From: Dromiciops gliroides | Taxonomy: Eukaryota > Chordata > Mammalia > Microbiotheria > Microbiotheriidae | Assembly: GCF_019393635.1 (NCBI RefSeq) | Contig: NC_057861.1 | Span: 62,746,532-62,810,531, forward strand | Reading direction: 5' to 3' | DNA length: 64,000 nt | Part shown: in pieces, positions 1 to 10,136 of the stretch | How the letters are laid out: the number at the start of each line of letters is the position of its first letter | Position numbering within the stretch: the stretch's first letter is position 1 | Translations under genes and position numbers: made by a program | The notes under the pieces: generated by a model | The model's input: only the letters and a program-made list of their open reading frames with translations | Told to the model about the DNA's origin: nothing | The model's database searches: none

Positions 1-117
1 TTAAGTGACTTGCCCAGGGTCACACAGCTAGTAAGTGTTAAGTGTCTGAGGCCAGATTTGAACTCAGGTCCTGAATCCAGGGCCGGTGCTCTATCCACTG
101 TGCCACCTAGCTGTTCC
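1..117 (-). repeat. Mar/WSINE-type CORE-SINE, cut by window edge
   Basis: Reverse-strand copy of the dominant SINE of the window. The family has a tRNA-derived head (GGGGCAGCTAGGTGGC, with a B-box-like GAGTTCAAATCC), a CORE-like middle (TAGCTGTGTGACCCTGGGCA) and an A-rich tail. It is about 140-150 bases long and known from marsupials. Here the tail side lies outside the window. The head end reads CACCTAGCTGTTCC. Confidence 0.9.
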
Positions 118-400
118 GCCCCGCCCTTTGACAATCTAATGAAGCCTGTGCCAGGAGTATGTTGGAGCCAACTCTAACCAGCTTGCTGAGCCTATTGTTA
201 AATTTTCAGTGTGATTTACTTATACCTCAGAAATCCACAAATGTTACAGATTGGTGCTTAATTTTGTCCTTTGTTGGATTGCCCAGATTTAAGAAAGTGA
301 TGGAGAAAATGTTAAAGATGCAAATTAAACTTAAAAGTGTATTGTGTAAACTCGCCCCCCCCCCAACCCCCCCACTTTATGGCCCCCTTCTCAGAATAAT

Positions 401-555
401 TTTTGTGTGTGTATGGGAGGGGGGGCAATGAGGGTTAAGTGACTTGCCCAGGGTCACACAGCTAGTAAGTGTCAAGTGTCTGAGGCTGGATTTGAACTCA
501 GGTCCTCCTGACTCCAGGGCTGGTGCTTTATCCACTGCACCACCTAGCTGCCCTG
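401..555 (-). repeat. Mar/WSINE-type SINE with short TSD
   Basis: Full-length reverse copy in GIPC3 intron sequence. A 9-base duplication CAGAATAAT flanks it (392-400 and 556-564). The T-rich tail side has become a C-rich and G-rich run. Confidence 0.88.
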
Positions 556-880
556 CAGAATAATATTTTTAAGTAATTGAAGGAAATGCTAAATTTCAGT
601 TACAGGTTAAAAATAAAGAGGTCTTTTTCCTCCCATCCAAGTTCATGGACACAGTCCTTGTCCTCAAAATTATTACATTCTACTGGGGATAGATGAGCTT
701 CTAGTTCTACAGTTGGAGTCTGGCTTCCCTAAACTGCAGGGCTCTGAGACTTTTTAGAGAGAATGGAATTATAACAGTGGGAGAGTTTTAGAAGGGGGAG
801 AACTGGAAGCATAGGGAAAGGAGTGTGAACTTGAAACCTGGGCCCCACATATTGAAATCTGGGAAAGAGGCAAGAACAGG

Positions 881-1011
881 GGGCAGCTAGGTGGCGCAGT
901 GGATAAAGCACTGGTCTTGGATTCAGGAAGACCTGACACTTGACACTAGCTGTGTGACCCTAGGCAAGTCACTTAACCTTCATTGCCCTGCCCCCCCAAA
1001 AAAAATTAAAA
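881..1011 (+). repeat. Mar/WSINE-type SINE, 17-base TSD
   Basis: Full-length forward copy with the tail variant that ends CATTGCCCTGCCCC before the A-run. The target-site duplication AAAGAGGCAAGAACAGG is perfect (864-880 and 1012-1028), so the insertion is fairly young. Confidence 0.93.
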
Positions 1012-1104
1012 AAAGAGGCAAGAACAGGAGGAAATCTGGTCCTTAGTTCCCAGGGGTCCTTAGCCAGTCTGAGGGAGATTTGGCCAGGGGAAAGATTTGC
1101 TTGG

Positions 1105-1430
1105 CAACTAAGTGCTTTGAGATCCCTCCCAAGGGGAAAGTGTGTTAACTAAAAGTGTAAAGATCCCTCACCCGTCATATATTTAGAGATCCCCTAAAGT
1201 CTTCATCCCTAAAGAGGGATGCCTGGTTGGCCTGAATGCTTAGAGATCCCTTGGCCCCAGAGTGATGTTCTCAATCATTGAGCACTCTTCTCTGGGGAGT
1301 TATAACTGGTCATTAGACAGGCAGAAAAATATGTTATTTTCAAGTGAGATTAGTTTGTCCTCTGAGTGCTTAGAGATCCTTAGTCTCCAAGGAAATGTGT
1401 TTGGCTCTACAAGTGTTTAGAGATCACTGA
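1105..1430. repeat. Degenerate GTGCTTAGAGATCC repeats in a GIPC3 intron
   Basis: A motif close to GTGCTTAGAGATCCCT recurs at least six times with irregular spacing in the intron before the first visible GIPC3 exon. Variants include GTGCTTTGAGATCCCT, GTGTAAAGATCCCT, ATTTAGAGATCCCC and GTGTTTAGAGATCAC. This looks like an old, decayed minisatellite. It matches no transposon family that I recognise. Confidence 0.55.
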
Positions 1431-1515
1431 ACCAGGGGTTGGAAGAGGGTGGAGTGCGTGCTCAGAAACCCTTTGGGTCAGATGTTGGAGCTGGATACTC
1501 GGACTCAGGGGCTAG

Positions 1516-1833
<318 letters not shown>

Positions 1834-1881
1834 TAGAGCAGCTGTCTTGTTCTAACAGCAACAGAGGGAGGGGTTTGGGGA

Positions 1882-1882
1882 C

Positions 1883-1945
<63 letters not shown>
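1882..1945. repeat. (TAA)n microsatellite
   Basis: About 21 nearly perfect TAA units in the intron between the first two visible GIPC3 exons. Confidence 0.97.
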
Positions 1946-2399
1946 GCCCAATTCCTCAGGGATCCTAGATGTCCTCAGCAGGGCTCTTCCCTATGAGGAT
2001 AGGTCTTGACCCTTGCAGGCTTCAGTAAATTGCCTTCATGATTTGTGGTGGCTTCATTTCCTCATGGCTCCTTGTCTGCTGATGAAGCTTTGTTTGGCTC
2101 ACAATCCAGTCACCTCTTTGTCTTGGCAAGACCTGTCAGAATTTGTGCCCCATCGACATATTCTTCAAGAGCCCAGGGTCCCCTTTTCACCAAGGAGGAC
2201 CTGAGTGGAAGAGCAGTATGCTTCCTAAGGGAGGGGTTCTCAAAGGCTCTGCTAATGGAACTCAAGCTGGAGAGATGACTGGGTCCTACCAAGAATGGGT
2301 TAGGGGGTTAGCTCTATATGTGCTGTCTGAAGACTGACTTAGGGAAGTATGGACACACTTATCTCTAGAAAGTTGGCCAGGAGATGAAGACTCTGTGGA

Positions 2400-2720
2400 A
2401 GGAAGTTTAGGTAGGAGTTCTGGAAGTGTTCTGGAAGAAGGACTTTCTAGATAAAGGGCCAATGGAAGGCCCTATTTATGGAGTAGGATTTCTGGAACCA
2501 CTATGTCTCTTACGGGGGGCAGGAGGCTGTCTGCTGCCCATGGGACAGAGCTCTGGAATGACTGAGTTCTAGAGCTGCCTATGAGGCAAGGATCTGGAAC
2601 CACAATGGGTTCTAGAAAACATCAGCTACAGGCTTCTTAAGTACTTGCAAGGAAGGGGTTCTAGACTTATTCTACTCAGGGCAGGTGCTCTAGAGAGCAC
2701 TAGTATTGGCTGTAGAGTCT
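2400..2720. repeat. Degenerate TTCTGGAA / GGTTCTAGA repeats in a GIPC3 intron
   Basis: Variants of TTCTGGAA and GTTCTAGA recur through this stretch, for example two TTCTGGAA 11 bases apart near 2419-2436. Longer units resemble CTCTGGAA...GAGTTCTAGAGCTG. It is probably a decayed minisatellite. TTCnnGAA resembles half of a heat-shock element, but the spacing does not form a full element. Confidence 0.45.
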
Positions 2721-2755
2721 TTATTCCCCTCTCTTTCCTACATCATGTCTTTTAG

Positions 2756-2868
2756 ATATGATCGGCCAGAGGACCAGGAGCAGCAAGTGCCCCGGGGAGG
2801 GGAAGGTGACCAGTGGGAAGGAGACTCTTCGCCTCCGGGCCCGGGGTTCTGCCACAGTGGAGGAGGTG
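2756..2868 (+). CDS. GIPC3: GIPC3 internal exon: linker after the PDZ domain
   Basis: This exon encodes the linker between the PDZ and GH2 domains. With the G from the previous exon it reads [17 protein letters not shown]..., then [20 protein letters not shown]1 has the equivalent FDMI and TLRLRSRGPATVE. The acceptor is TCTTTTAG before 2756 and the donor is GTG|GTGAGT after 2868. It holds two bases of the split Asp codon plus 37 codons and ends in phase 0. The antisense open frame 2752-3342 that covers it is a shadow. Confidence 0.95.
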
Positions 2869-3054
2869 GTGAGTAGGGTGGGGAGGGAGAGAAGAAGAAG
2901 CCCAGGTTCCTGGAGGGTCCCCTAATGGGCCCAAGATGAGGTGGATGCTGAGTTGGGAGGGAAGGGTATGGTTGGATCTAAGGATTATGATACTCCCCAC
3001 CTTGCCTGACCCAGGGGCCAAATCTTTGACCCCACCCCCTCCCTCCTGCCCCAG

Positions 3055-3136
3055 CCCAGTGAGTTTGAGGAGGAGGCTGCCCGAAGGGTGGATGACCTGT
3101 TGGAGAGTTACATGGGCATCCGGGATCCAGACCTGG
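3055..3136 (+). CDS. GIPC3: GIPC3 internal exon: start of the GH2 domain
   Basis: This exon opens the GIPC homology 2 (GH2) domain, the part of GIPC proteins that binds the myosin VI tail. It reads [20 protein letters not shown] and then [20 protein letters not shown] is nearly invariant in the family. The acceptor CTGCCCCAG and donor CTGG|GTAAGG are both strong. The exon ends in phase 1, which matters for the alternative frame downstream. Confidence 0.95.
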
Positions 3137-3491
3137 GTAAGGGGCCAGGGTAAGCCTGTGGGGACCCTGGGGAGGGACAGGGGCTGAGGGAGACAGAGGG
3201 TAGGGGGAGAGGCCAACGGAGCTGGGGGAGAGCAGGAAATGGAAGGGGAAATGGGGGAGGTAGTGAGAGGGCTAGAGAGATATTGGGGGAGAAGGAATGG
3301 GAGGGTTCCAGGATGTTGGGGGGTGGGGCAGAAGGAAGACATTAGCTGAAGTCTGGAGCCAGGGGAAGGTGGTAGATAGATTTGGGATGGGAGAGTGGGA
3401 CTGGATGGAGATGAAGGAAGAAACGGATCAGAGGGGAGGGGCCAAGGATACAGGACACAGAATAGGGAGGAGAAAACAAGTAAAGAGATAG

Positions 3492-3701
<210 letters not shown>

Positions 3702-3752
3702 GCAGGTCTCTGGCCCAGAACCCTGGAACCCAGGTCGGCCCCGAAACCCCAG

Positions 3753-6466
3753 TGCGGCCCCCGCCTGTTAGGCCCCGGCCCAAGACCCCCAGCTTAGTCC
3801 CCCAGCCCCAGGCACCAGCGCAGGCTTCGAAAGCTGGTCCCCAGAAGTCAGCTCCGCCTCAGTGCAGCTATCAGAAGCTAGGCCAGGCTTCTGATACACC
3901 CAAGCAAGCTCAGTCCTGTGGCCACCGAAAGCCAGCCCAGCCCTCTGGTCCACAGAAGATGGCCCAGATCCCTGGCTCCCAGAGGCCATCCCAGTCCTCT
4001 GAAGCCTACAAACAAGTTCAGTGTCCTGGCTCTCAGAAGCCTTCCCAAGGCTCCAGCTCCCCCAGGTTAGCCCGAGGAACCTGCTCCCAGAGGATGGTAC
4101 AGGCTTCTGAGCCCTCCAGACAGGTTCAAGGTTCTGGTCCTCAGAAGTCAGCCCAACCTTCTGACCCCACAAAGCAGGCTCCATCCTCTGACCTCCATGA
4201 GCCAGCCTTGCCCTCAGGGTCCTCAAAAGAGAGCTGGCCTTCTGAGCCCCCCAGACAGGCTCAGGGCTCCGACTCAGATCCCTATAATCTGGTCCAAACC
4301 TCTGAACCCTCCCAAGAGGCTCAGTGTTCTGGCCCTCAAAAACCAGCTCAGTGTTCTGACTCCCCAAAAGAGGCTCAGTTCTCTAGCCTCCTGAAGTCAG
4401 CTCAGACCTCTGTTCCCCCAAAACAGGCTCAGTGCTTTAACCCTCAGAAGCTGGATAGGACCCTAGACCCCCATAAATTAGCACAGCCAGCTGAACCCCC
4501 CAAACAGACCCAGCACTCTGCCCCCCCAAAGTTGGCCCAGATGACTAACTCCTCAAAACAAGCTCAATCATCTGGACCCCAGAAGTTAGACCAGGCCTAT
4601 GACCCCCCAAAACAGGTTCAGTTTTCTGGTCCCCAAAATGTGGCCCAGCCCTCTGATTTCTCAAAACAGGTTCATTTCTCTGGTCTGGTAAAGGCTGCTC
4701 AACTGTCTGATCCCCTAAAACAGGCTCAATTCTCTGAACCCCAGAAGTCAGCCCAGTCTTCTGACCCTTCAAAACAGGTCCAGCGCTCTGCTCCCCAGAA
4801 GTTGGCTCAGCTATCTGATCCCTCAAAACAGGCTCGGTTTTCTGGCCCCCAAAAGGTGGCTCAGCCATCTGATCCCCCCAAACAGCCTCAATTCTCTGGC
4901 CCTCAGAAATTAGCACAGCTATCTGACCCCCCAAAGCAGACCCAGCACTCTGTCCCTCCAAAGTTGGCTCAGACCACCGATCCCTCAAAACAGGGTCAAT
5001 TCTATGGTCCCCAGAAGCCAGCCCAGACTTCTGACCCTCTAAAACAATGCCAGGACTCTACCTCCCAGAAGTTAGCTCAGTCTTTGGACCCCCCAAAACA
5101 GGCTCAGTTCTCTGGCTTCCAGAAGCCTGCTGAACCTTCTGGTCCCTCAAAACAGGTTCAATTCTCTGGTCCCCAGAGGTTGACTCAGCCTTTGGATCCC
5201 CCAAAACAGGCTCAATTCTCTGGCCCCCAGAAGCAAACTGTGCTCTCTGACTCCACAAAACATGCTCAGTGCTCTGGCCCTCAGAAATCAGCTCAGCCCT
5301 CTGACCCCCCAATACAGGTTCAATTCTCTGCTCCTCAGAAGTTGGCTCAGCCCTCTGACCCCCCAATACAGGCTCAATTCTCTGCTCCTCAGAAGTTGGC
5401 TCAGCCCTCTGACCCCCCAATACAGTCTCAATTCTCTCCTCCCCAGAATTCTGCTCAGCCCTCTAGTCCCCCAAAACAGATTCAATTTGCTCCCCAGAAG
5501 CCAGTCCAATCTTCTGACCCCAAACAGGACCAGCATTCTACCCTCCAGAAACTGGCTCAGCTCTCTGATCCCCCCAAACAAACTCAGTTTTCTCTTCCCC
5601 AGAAGCCAGCTCAGCCCTCTGTCCCCCACAAACAGGCTCAATTCTCTGGCTCCCAGAAGCCAACACAGCCCCCTGACTCCCTAAAATATGCTCATTGCTC
5701 TGGTCTTCAGAAATTAGCCCAGCCTTCTGACCCAAAACAGGATCAGAAATTGGCTCAGCTCTCTGATCCCCCCAAACAGGCTCAGATTTCTGTCCTCCAG
5801 AAGTCAGCTCAGCCCTCTGGCCCCCTAAAGCAGGTTCAATTTTCTAGCCCCCCAAAGCTAGCTCAGCTCTCCGACCCCACAAAACAGGTTCCGTGCACTG
5901 GCCCTCAGAAGCTAATTGACACCCCAAACTCCCAGAAATCAGCACAGCCATCTGACCCTCCAAAGCAAGCTCAGGGTTCTGATCCTCAGAAATTAGCTGC
6001 AACCAATGAGTCCCAGATGCCAGCTCCCAAACAGGTTCTGAGTTCTGGACCCCAGAAGCCAGCCCAAATCGTTAGCCCTCTGAAATTGGCCCAAGGTCCC
6101 AGCCCTCAGCTACAGGCCTCTGGACAAGGCCCCTCCAACCTGGGCCCCAGACCCCGGCCCAGTTCCCCCCACAACCCCACGGTCCCCATCCCCCCAACCC
6201 GAGATCCTCCACCTTATCCTCCTTCAGGGCCCCCCAAATCGCACTCTGGGATCCGGGGGGCCACCCCTACTCCTCAGGGGTCCCTTCCTGATCAGGGTGG
6301 GCTGTCACAAACCCCTCCCCAGGGTGGTTCTATTCTTCTTACCCAGAGTGCCTGGGTCCCAGGGAGCTGGGGCCAGGGCCCAGGAGGAGACATCGGAATC
6401 CAGTGGAGCCGGGGGGGCCAGATGGAAACAGGGGGTTCAGTTTCCTCTAGCTCTGGCCTCTGCTGA
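3753..6466 (+). CDS. Long nonamer-repeat open frame overlapping the GIPC3 3' end; possible alternative C-terminus
   Basis: One frame stays open from 3395 (inside the last intron) to TGA at 6464-6466, 1,023 codons, in a different frame from the GIPC3 GH2 exon. I place the start at 3753, the first good acceptor (CGAAACCCCAG) that would join the phase-1 donor at 3136 in this frame; 3798 also fits. No convincing start codon of its own was found. The product would be rich in Pro, Gln, Ser and Lys and low in predicted fold, with about 84 units near S-x-P-x-K-x-A-Q-x, then a Pro/Gly-rich tail ending SSSSGLC. Length differences between units are all whole codons and no stop occurs, which suggests protein-level constraint. 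The stop lies about 110 bases before ATTAAA, a normal 3' UTR length. Otherwise it is simply untranslated repeat DNA whose unit length happens to be a multiple of three. I do not know of an annotated isoform like this. Confidence 0.45.
3827..6097 (+). repeat. 27-bp / 54-bp tandem array downstream of the GIPC3 stop
   Basis: The array spans 2,271 bases, or 84.1 units of 27 bases. Units alternate between an SGPQKLAQP-like and an SDPPKQAQF-like form, giving a 54-base higher-order period. The first third is strongly diverged (for example SGSSKESWP). The part at about 5290-5450 holds three almost identical 54-base copies (SDPPIQ...QFSAPQKLAQP), a sign of recent duplication. Variant unit lengths are 5, 7, 8 or 11 codons. 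Confidence 0.95.
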
Positions 6467-6575
6467 GTCTGACTCAGAGACCCGTAAGGAGATCCAGAAC
6501 TGGGGAGAGGGAGCATCTAGGGCCATCCCCAGGGCTCAGTCAGTTCCTTCTGCCTGTATCTTGAGGCATGTGGAG

Positions 6576-6581
6576 ATTAAA
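6576..6581 (+). terminator. Poly(A) signal ATTAAA, GIPC3 transcript end
   Basis: ATTAAA is followed within 10-30 bases by a GT-rich stretch (TATGTCTGCATGTGTCC), the usual layout of a cleavage site, so cleavage is expected near 6595-6605. No earlier good signal was seen between the GIPC3 stop and here. Confidence 0.65.
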
Positions 6582-6711
6582 GGCAATTCCTATGTCTGCA
6601 TGTGTCCTTACTGACTAAAGGAAGAAGGCTGGTGGGTAGTTGGGGGTGGATTGGGGTATGGGTATGGGTGGGTACTTTCCAGGGGCTTTCCCTGGAAAAA
6701 ATAGAGAAAGC

Positions 6712-6975
6712 TGGTTTCTGGTTCTGGCTCTGCCTGCAACTCACTGGGTGACATTAGGCGAGTCACTGTGTCTCTCTGAGACTCAGTTTCCCCATCTGTA
6801 AAATGAAGGTGTTGGTTTCCATGATCCTGTCCAGCTCCCGGATTCTTGGTTCTACAGTGCAAGCAAGGTCCCTTTCCTGCTTTGACATTCTATGCTTCTG
6901 TGACCTTGAGGGTCTCTCTCCCTACCTTGGATTTGTCTCTTCATCTATAAAACGAGGCTAGTTGGGCCACAAGGG
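6712..6975 (+). repeat. Two MIR/THER1 fragments
   Basis: The first copy (6712-6860) shows the MIR core, with CACTGGGTGACATTAGGC, TCTCTGAGACTCAGTTTCC and CATCTGTAAAATG. A second partial copy follows at about 6890-6975. Both lie between the two convergent gene ends. Confidence 0.75.
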
Positions 6976-7135
6976 CCCATGAGGGTCTTCAGAACCTGCC
7001 CCTCTTTTCCTTCCATTCAAAGCAGGGATCATGAAAATGAGCTGAGCCAGGGAGCCTACTCTTCCACTGTCTCCCCCTCTCACACCCATAGACTTGATCA
7101 ATCAGATCAGGCAGATAGGAGGGTGGGCAAGGGAG

Positions 7136-7141
7136 TTTAAT
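7136..7141 (-). terminator. Probable TBXA2R poly(A) signal (ATTAAA on the - strand)
   Basis: TTTAAT on the + strand reads ATTAAA on the TBXA2R strand, about 275 bases after the stop codon. The 3' untranslated region would be 7415 down to about 7115. A weaker AATAAA on the same strand at 9196-9201 sits inside the last intron. Confidence 0.5.
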
Positions 7142-7414
7142 TATTAGGAGGGGGCAGGAGGGTAGTGGGGAAGACAAGGTCACCAGGGGTCCGGGGGCTT
7201 GAACCCAGTTATCTCTTCAGGGGTCCTCCTCTGACCCCGAGCCCCCCACCCCTACTCCACTCCCCGCTTGTTCACATGTCCGCTCAACTTTGCAAAGCCT
7301 GGACTCTGGGTGATATTGGTGCCAGCTCCTCCCAGACTTAGCCCTCGGACAGCCCAGTGTCCCTGCCGCCAGCAGTGCTGATTGGCCTCTGTGTTCCAGG
7401 TTTTCCGACAGGGG

Positions 7415-7684
7415 TTACTGTAGCCTTGGCTCCTGGGTGAACTTGGGCTGTAGGGAGTGGGGAATGGTGGGATCCAGAGAGGGGATAGAGCGCCGGATGG
7501 TCAGTCGAGGGTAGATACGCTTTAGCACAGCCCTGCGGAACAGGATGTAGACCCAGGGGTCCAGGATCTGGTTCCAAGTGGCCACACGCAGGTAAATGAG
7601 GAGCAGGCGCTCTGTGGGCCGGGGCAGTTGGCCAGTGGGGAGCATCACAGGTGGGCTCTGAAGGACTGTCTGGGCGATGAAGAC
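7415..7684 (-). CDS. TBXA2R: TBXA2R last coding exon: third outer loop, TM7 and cytoplasmic tail
   Basis: This exon encodes 89 residues plus TAA of the thromboxane A2 receptor. It begins [12 protein letters not shown], carries [19 protein letters not shown] (TM7) and ends with the tail [11 protein letters not shown]. The Arg in LIYLRVATW is the conserved prostanoid-receptor residue that contacts the ligand carboxylate, and DPWVY is the family form of the NPxxY motif. The C-terminal -LQ matches the alpha form of the human receptor. The acceptor CTTTGCAG lies just upstream (7685-7692 on the + strand), and the junction with the previous exon falls in phase 0 between PLL and VFI, at the human position as I remember it. 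The second, longer tail (beta form) known in humans was not traced here. Confidence 0.96.
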   Translation of the reverse strand, partial: VFIAQTVLQSPPVMLPTGQLPRPTERLLLIYLRVATWNQILDPWVYILFRRAVLKRIYPRLTIRRSIPSLDPTIPHSLQPKFTQEPRLQ

Positions 7685-7974
7685 CTGCAAAGGAGGGGAA
7701 GAAAAGGTTGGAGGGGGCCAGCCTGCTGGCCCTGAATGGCCAACTCTGGTGGAAATGGTCAGACTGAGGTCTGCCCTGGGGCTAGGGCTCAGGTATGCAG
7801 CACCCCAGGCAGGATGCCCTGCCTCATCACATGCTGAGGCCAGATGTATTCTTCACTTGGACTTTTTCGGGATGGAGAGATGGTCTGAGATTCCTTCTTG
7901 GAAAAGGAGATTTTAACTCTATCCAGGTCCTCAGAGCTCTCTAACACCTCCTTTAGGACCCGAGGAGTATTGGG

Positions 7975-8310
7975 GAGGACCTATGGACCAGGTGTCAAGA
8001 GACCTGACCTCCAGTCCTGGTTCCTCCTCTTCCTAGCCGTGTGACCTTGGGTGAGTCTTGAGCAAAGTCTATTGTGAACAAGAGGAATCAGCCCTGTTCT
8101 GCAGAACTAGGAGCACTGGGTAAAGAGCACTGGTTTTGAAGGCAGGCTTCTCTGCCATTACTTTACTATTGGTGTGATCCTGGACAAGTCATTTATCCTC
8201 TCTGGGCCTCAGTTTCCTCATCTGTAAAATGGGGGGGGGGAGTTGAATAGATGACCTTGAAGGTACTTTCCTGCTGTAAATCTGTGCTCCTAGGCAGTAG
8301 CAGAGAGGCA
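7975..8310 (+). repeat. Two tandem MIR/THER1 copies in the TBXA2R intron
   Basis: About 7975-8075 has CTAGCCGTGTGACCTTGGG. About 8105-8310 has GGTGTGATCCTGGACAAGTC and CTCAGTTTCCTCATCTGTAA, then a THER1-like end. Confidence 0.7.
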
Positions 8311-8342
8311 GATCGAGGATGGATCTAAAGAAAAACATTCTG

Positions 8343-8491
8343 GGGGCAGCTAGGTGGCACAGTAGATAGAGCACCAGCCCTGGAGTCAGGAGGACCTGAG
8401 TTCAAATCCGGCCTCAGACACTTAACACTTACTAGCTGTGTGACCCTGGGCAAGTCACTTAATCCCCATTGCCTCACCAAAAAAAAAGAAA
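8343..8491 (+). repeat. Mar/WSINE-type SINE, 16-base TSD
   Basis: Full-length forward copy with the GCCTCACC-A(n) tail. The duplication AAAGAAAAACATTCTG is perfect (8327-8342 and 8492-8507). Confidence 0.93.
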
Positions 8492-8589
8492 AAAGAAAAA
8501 CATTCTGACAATTGGCTGGGAAATAACATGGAGAAGAGACTGCCTCAGGCAGGAGTGGGCTCTGGCTGATCAGAGTGCTTCAGCAAAAG

Positions 8590-9170
8590 CCTGCCACCCT
8601 TCCTAGACACAGAAAGGGTGGTTTGGGCCAGACAGCCTCTCAGGTCTCTTCTGGCTCTGAAGTTCTGTGATTCTGTGTGAAGTCACTACCCCCTCATTTT
8701 CCTCGTCTGCAAAATGAGACATTGGGCAATATGATCTTTATTGTCCCTTCTAGCCCTGACATTCATTCTGTGTTCTATGTCCTAGGGTCCCTCCCAGCTC
8801 TTGCATCCTGGGTTCTATGTTCTAAGTTCTATTCTAGCCCTAATATTGTGTTTTATGTTCTAAGTTCCCTTCTAGTCCTGACATTCAGTGTTCTATGTTC
8901 TAGGATGCCTCCCCACCCCTGACATTCTTTGTGTTCTATGTTCTAGGGTCCCTCCCCTCCTGACATTCTGTGTTCTAAGTTCCCTTCTAGCCCTGACATT
9001 CAGTGTTCTATGTTCTAGGATGCCTCCCCACCCCGACATTCTTTGTGTTCTATGTTCTAGGGTCCCTCCCCTCCTGACATTCTGTGTTCTAAGTTCCCTT
9101 CTAGCCCTGACATTTTCTGGGCTAAGTTCCCTCTTAACTCTTGCTTTCTGTGTTCTAAGGTCACAGGATT
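8590..9170 (+). repeat. MIR/THER1 whose 3' tail has expanded into a minisatellite
   Basis: A MIR/THER1 copy (CCTCATTTTCCTCGTCTGCA and onward) runs into about twelve imperfect 28-45-base units close to CCCTGACATTCTGTGTTCTA with AGGGTCCCTCCCAG, at 8740-9165. A block of about 105 bases is present twice (near 8880-8985 and 9000-9105). The unit is the normal MIR/THER1 3' end repeated. Confidence 0.75.
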
Positions 9171-9174
9171 ATCA

Positions 9175-9930
9175 TTAGCGGATCTCACAAATGTTTTTAT
9201 TGGTCCCAGAGGGCGAGGAGGATCATGGGTCCCTTCAGTGTTTCTGCAGCCCACCAGGCTGTATGTTCCATCACGTACATGCATGTGTATATGTATAGGG
9301 TGTGTCAGAGTTATCCATCACCCACGGAATTCTAGGAGTCCTCCATAAATAGGGTTCTGGGGGGAACATCCCCACCACACACCACTACCAGATAGTGTCA
9401 CCTGACCCATGTGCAGAGCATGTCTATGGAGCACACATGTGTATGTTTTAATCAGAGCCAAATCAAGGGCTTGAAGTGGGGGTGGGAATTGGAAGGGGTC
9501 CTCTGGGGGTCAGGATGGGGACATGATACCCAGCTCATTCTCTTCCCTTGGTGTCCCTGGAGGTTTCTGTGCCAGACATTGGCAGAGTAGGCACGGAATC
9601 TGGACCCCAGGGGAAGCATTGAATTTCTCTGCTACAGCTCATAGCTGGGAAATGCATTTCCCTCGGCCCCCTGGGACACCTCCCTTTGGATCTTGTCAAC
9701 AAAAGCAGAGAGGAGGGGGCTGGCCCATATTTGTGTATTCTGAAGGAAATAACTCATGGGCCTAGTCCCAAGGCTGACCTCCTCAGGACTTGTCTGCCCT
9801 CTGCCCAGACTTGAAATTAGTTATGGAAACCCAGGACATCTAAGTGTGAATGGCCCAAGGCCCATAGAATGTCAGAGCTGGGAGGGGCCTAGGAATGCAG
9901 ACTATCCAAGGTGGAAGGGTCCTTAGCTTC
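9175..9930. other. TBXA2R intron, no feature recognised
   Basis: Non-repetitive intron sequence. It includes a minus-strand AATAAA at 9196-9201 and short alternating purine/pyrimidine runs near 9275-9300. I see no exon-like frame. Confidence 0.5.
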
Positions 9931-9947
9931 TCAGAAAGAAGGGTCTG

Positions 9948-10121
9948 GGGCGGCTAGGTGGCGCAGTGGATAGAGCACCGGCCCTGGAGTCAGGAGTACC
10001 TGAGTTCAAATCCGGCCTCAGACACTTAACACTTACTAGCTGTGTGACCCTGGGCAAGTCACTTAACCCCAAATGCCTCACTAAAAACCAAAAAAACAAC
10101 AAAAAAAAACAAAAAAAAAAA
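9948..10121 (+). repeat. Mar/WSINE-type SINE, 15-base TSD
   Basis: Full length, with the GCCTCACT tail and a long A/C-rich tail. AGAAAGAAGGGTCTG lies on both sides (9933-9947 and 10122-10136). Confidence 0.93.
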
Positions 10122-10136
10122 AGAAAGAAGGGTCTG

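Noticed and set aside
2752-3342. 196-codon minus-strand frame over GIPC3 exons
   Set aside because: Lies antisense to two verified GIPC3 exons and is Pro/Ser/Leu-rich low complexity.
3768-5735. Several minus-strand open frames across the nonamer array (for example 3768-4367, 4545-4988, 5058-5420)
   Set aside because: A 27-base unit without stops on one strand repeats the same antisense codons, so open antisense frames follow automatically. They are split and lack any start or splice context.
3827-6097. Array considered as CRISPR-like or satellite
   Set aside because: Units are contiguous without unique spacers, and the array is confined to one transcript end with codon-length changes.
9196-9201. 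Minus-strand AATAAA as the main TBXA2R end
   Set aside because: It lies in the last intron, before the TM7 exon, so it could only end a truncated transcript.
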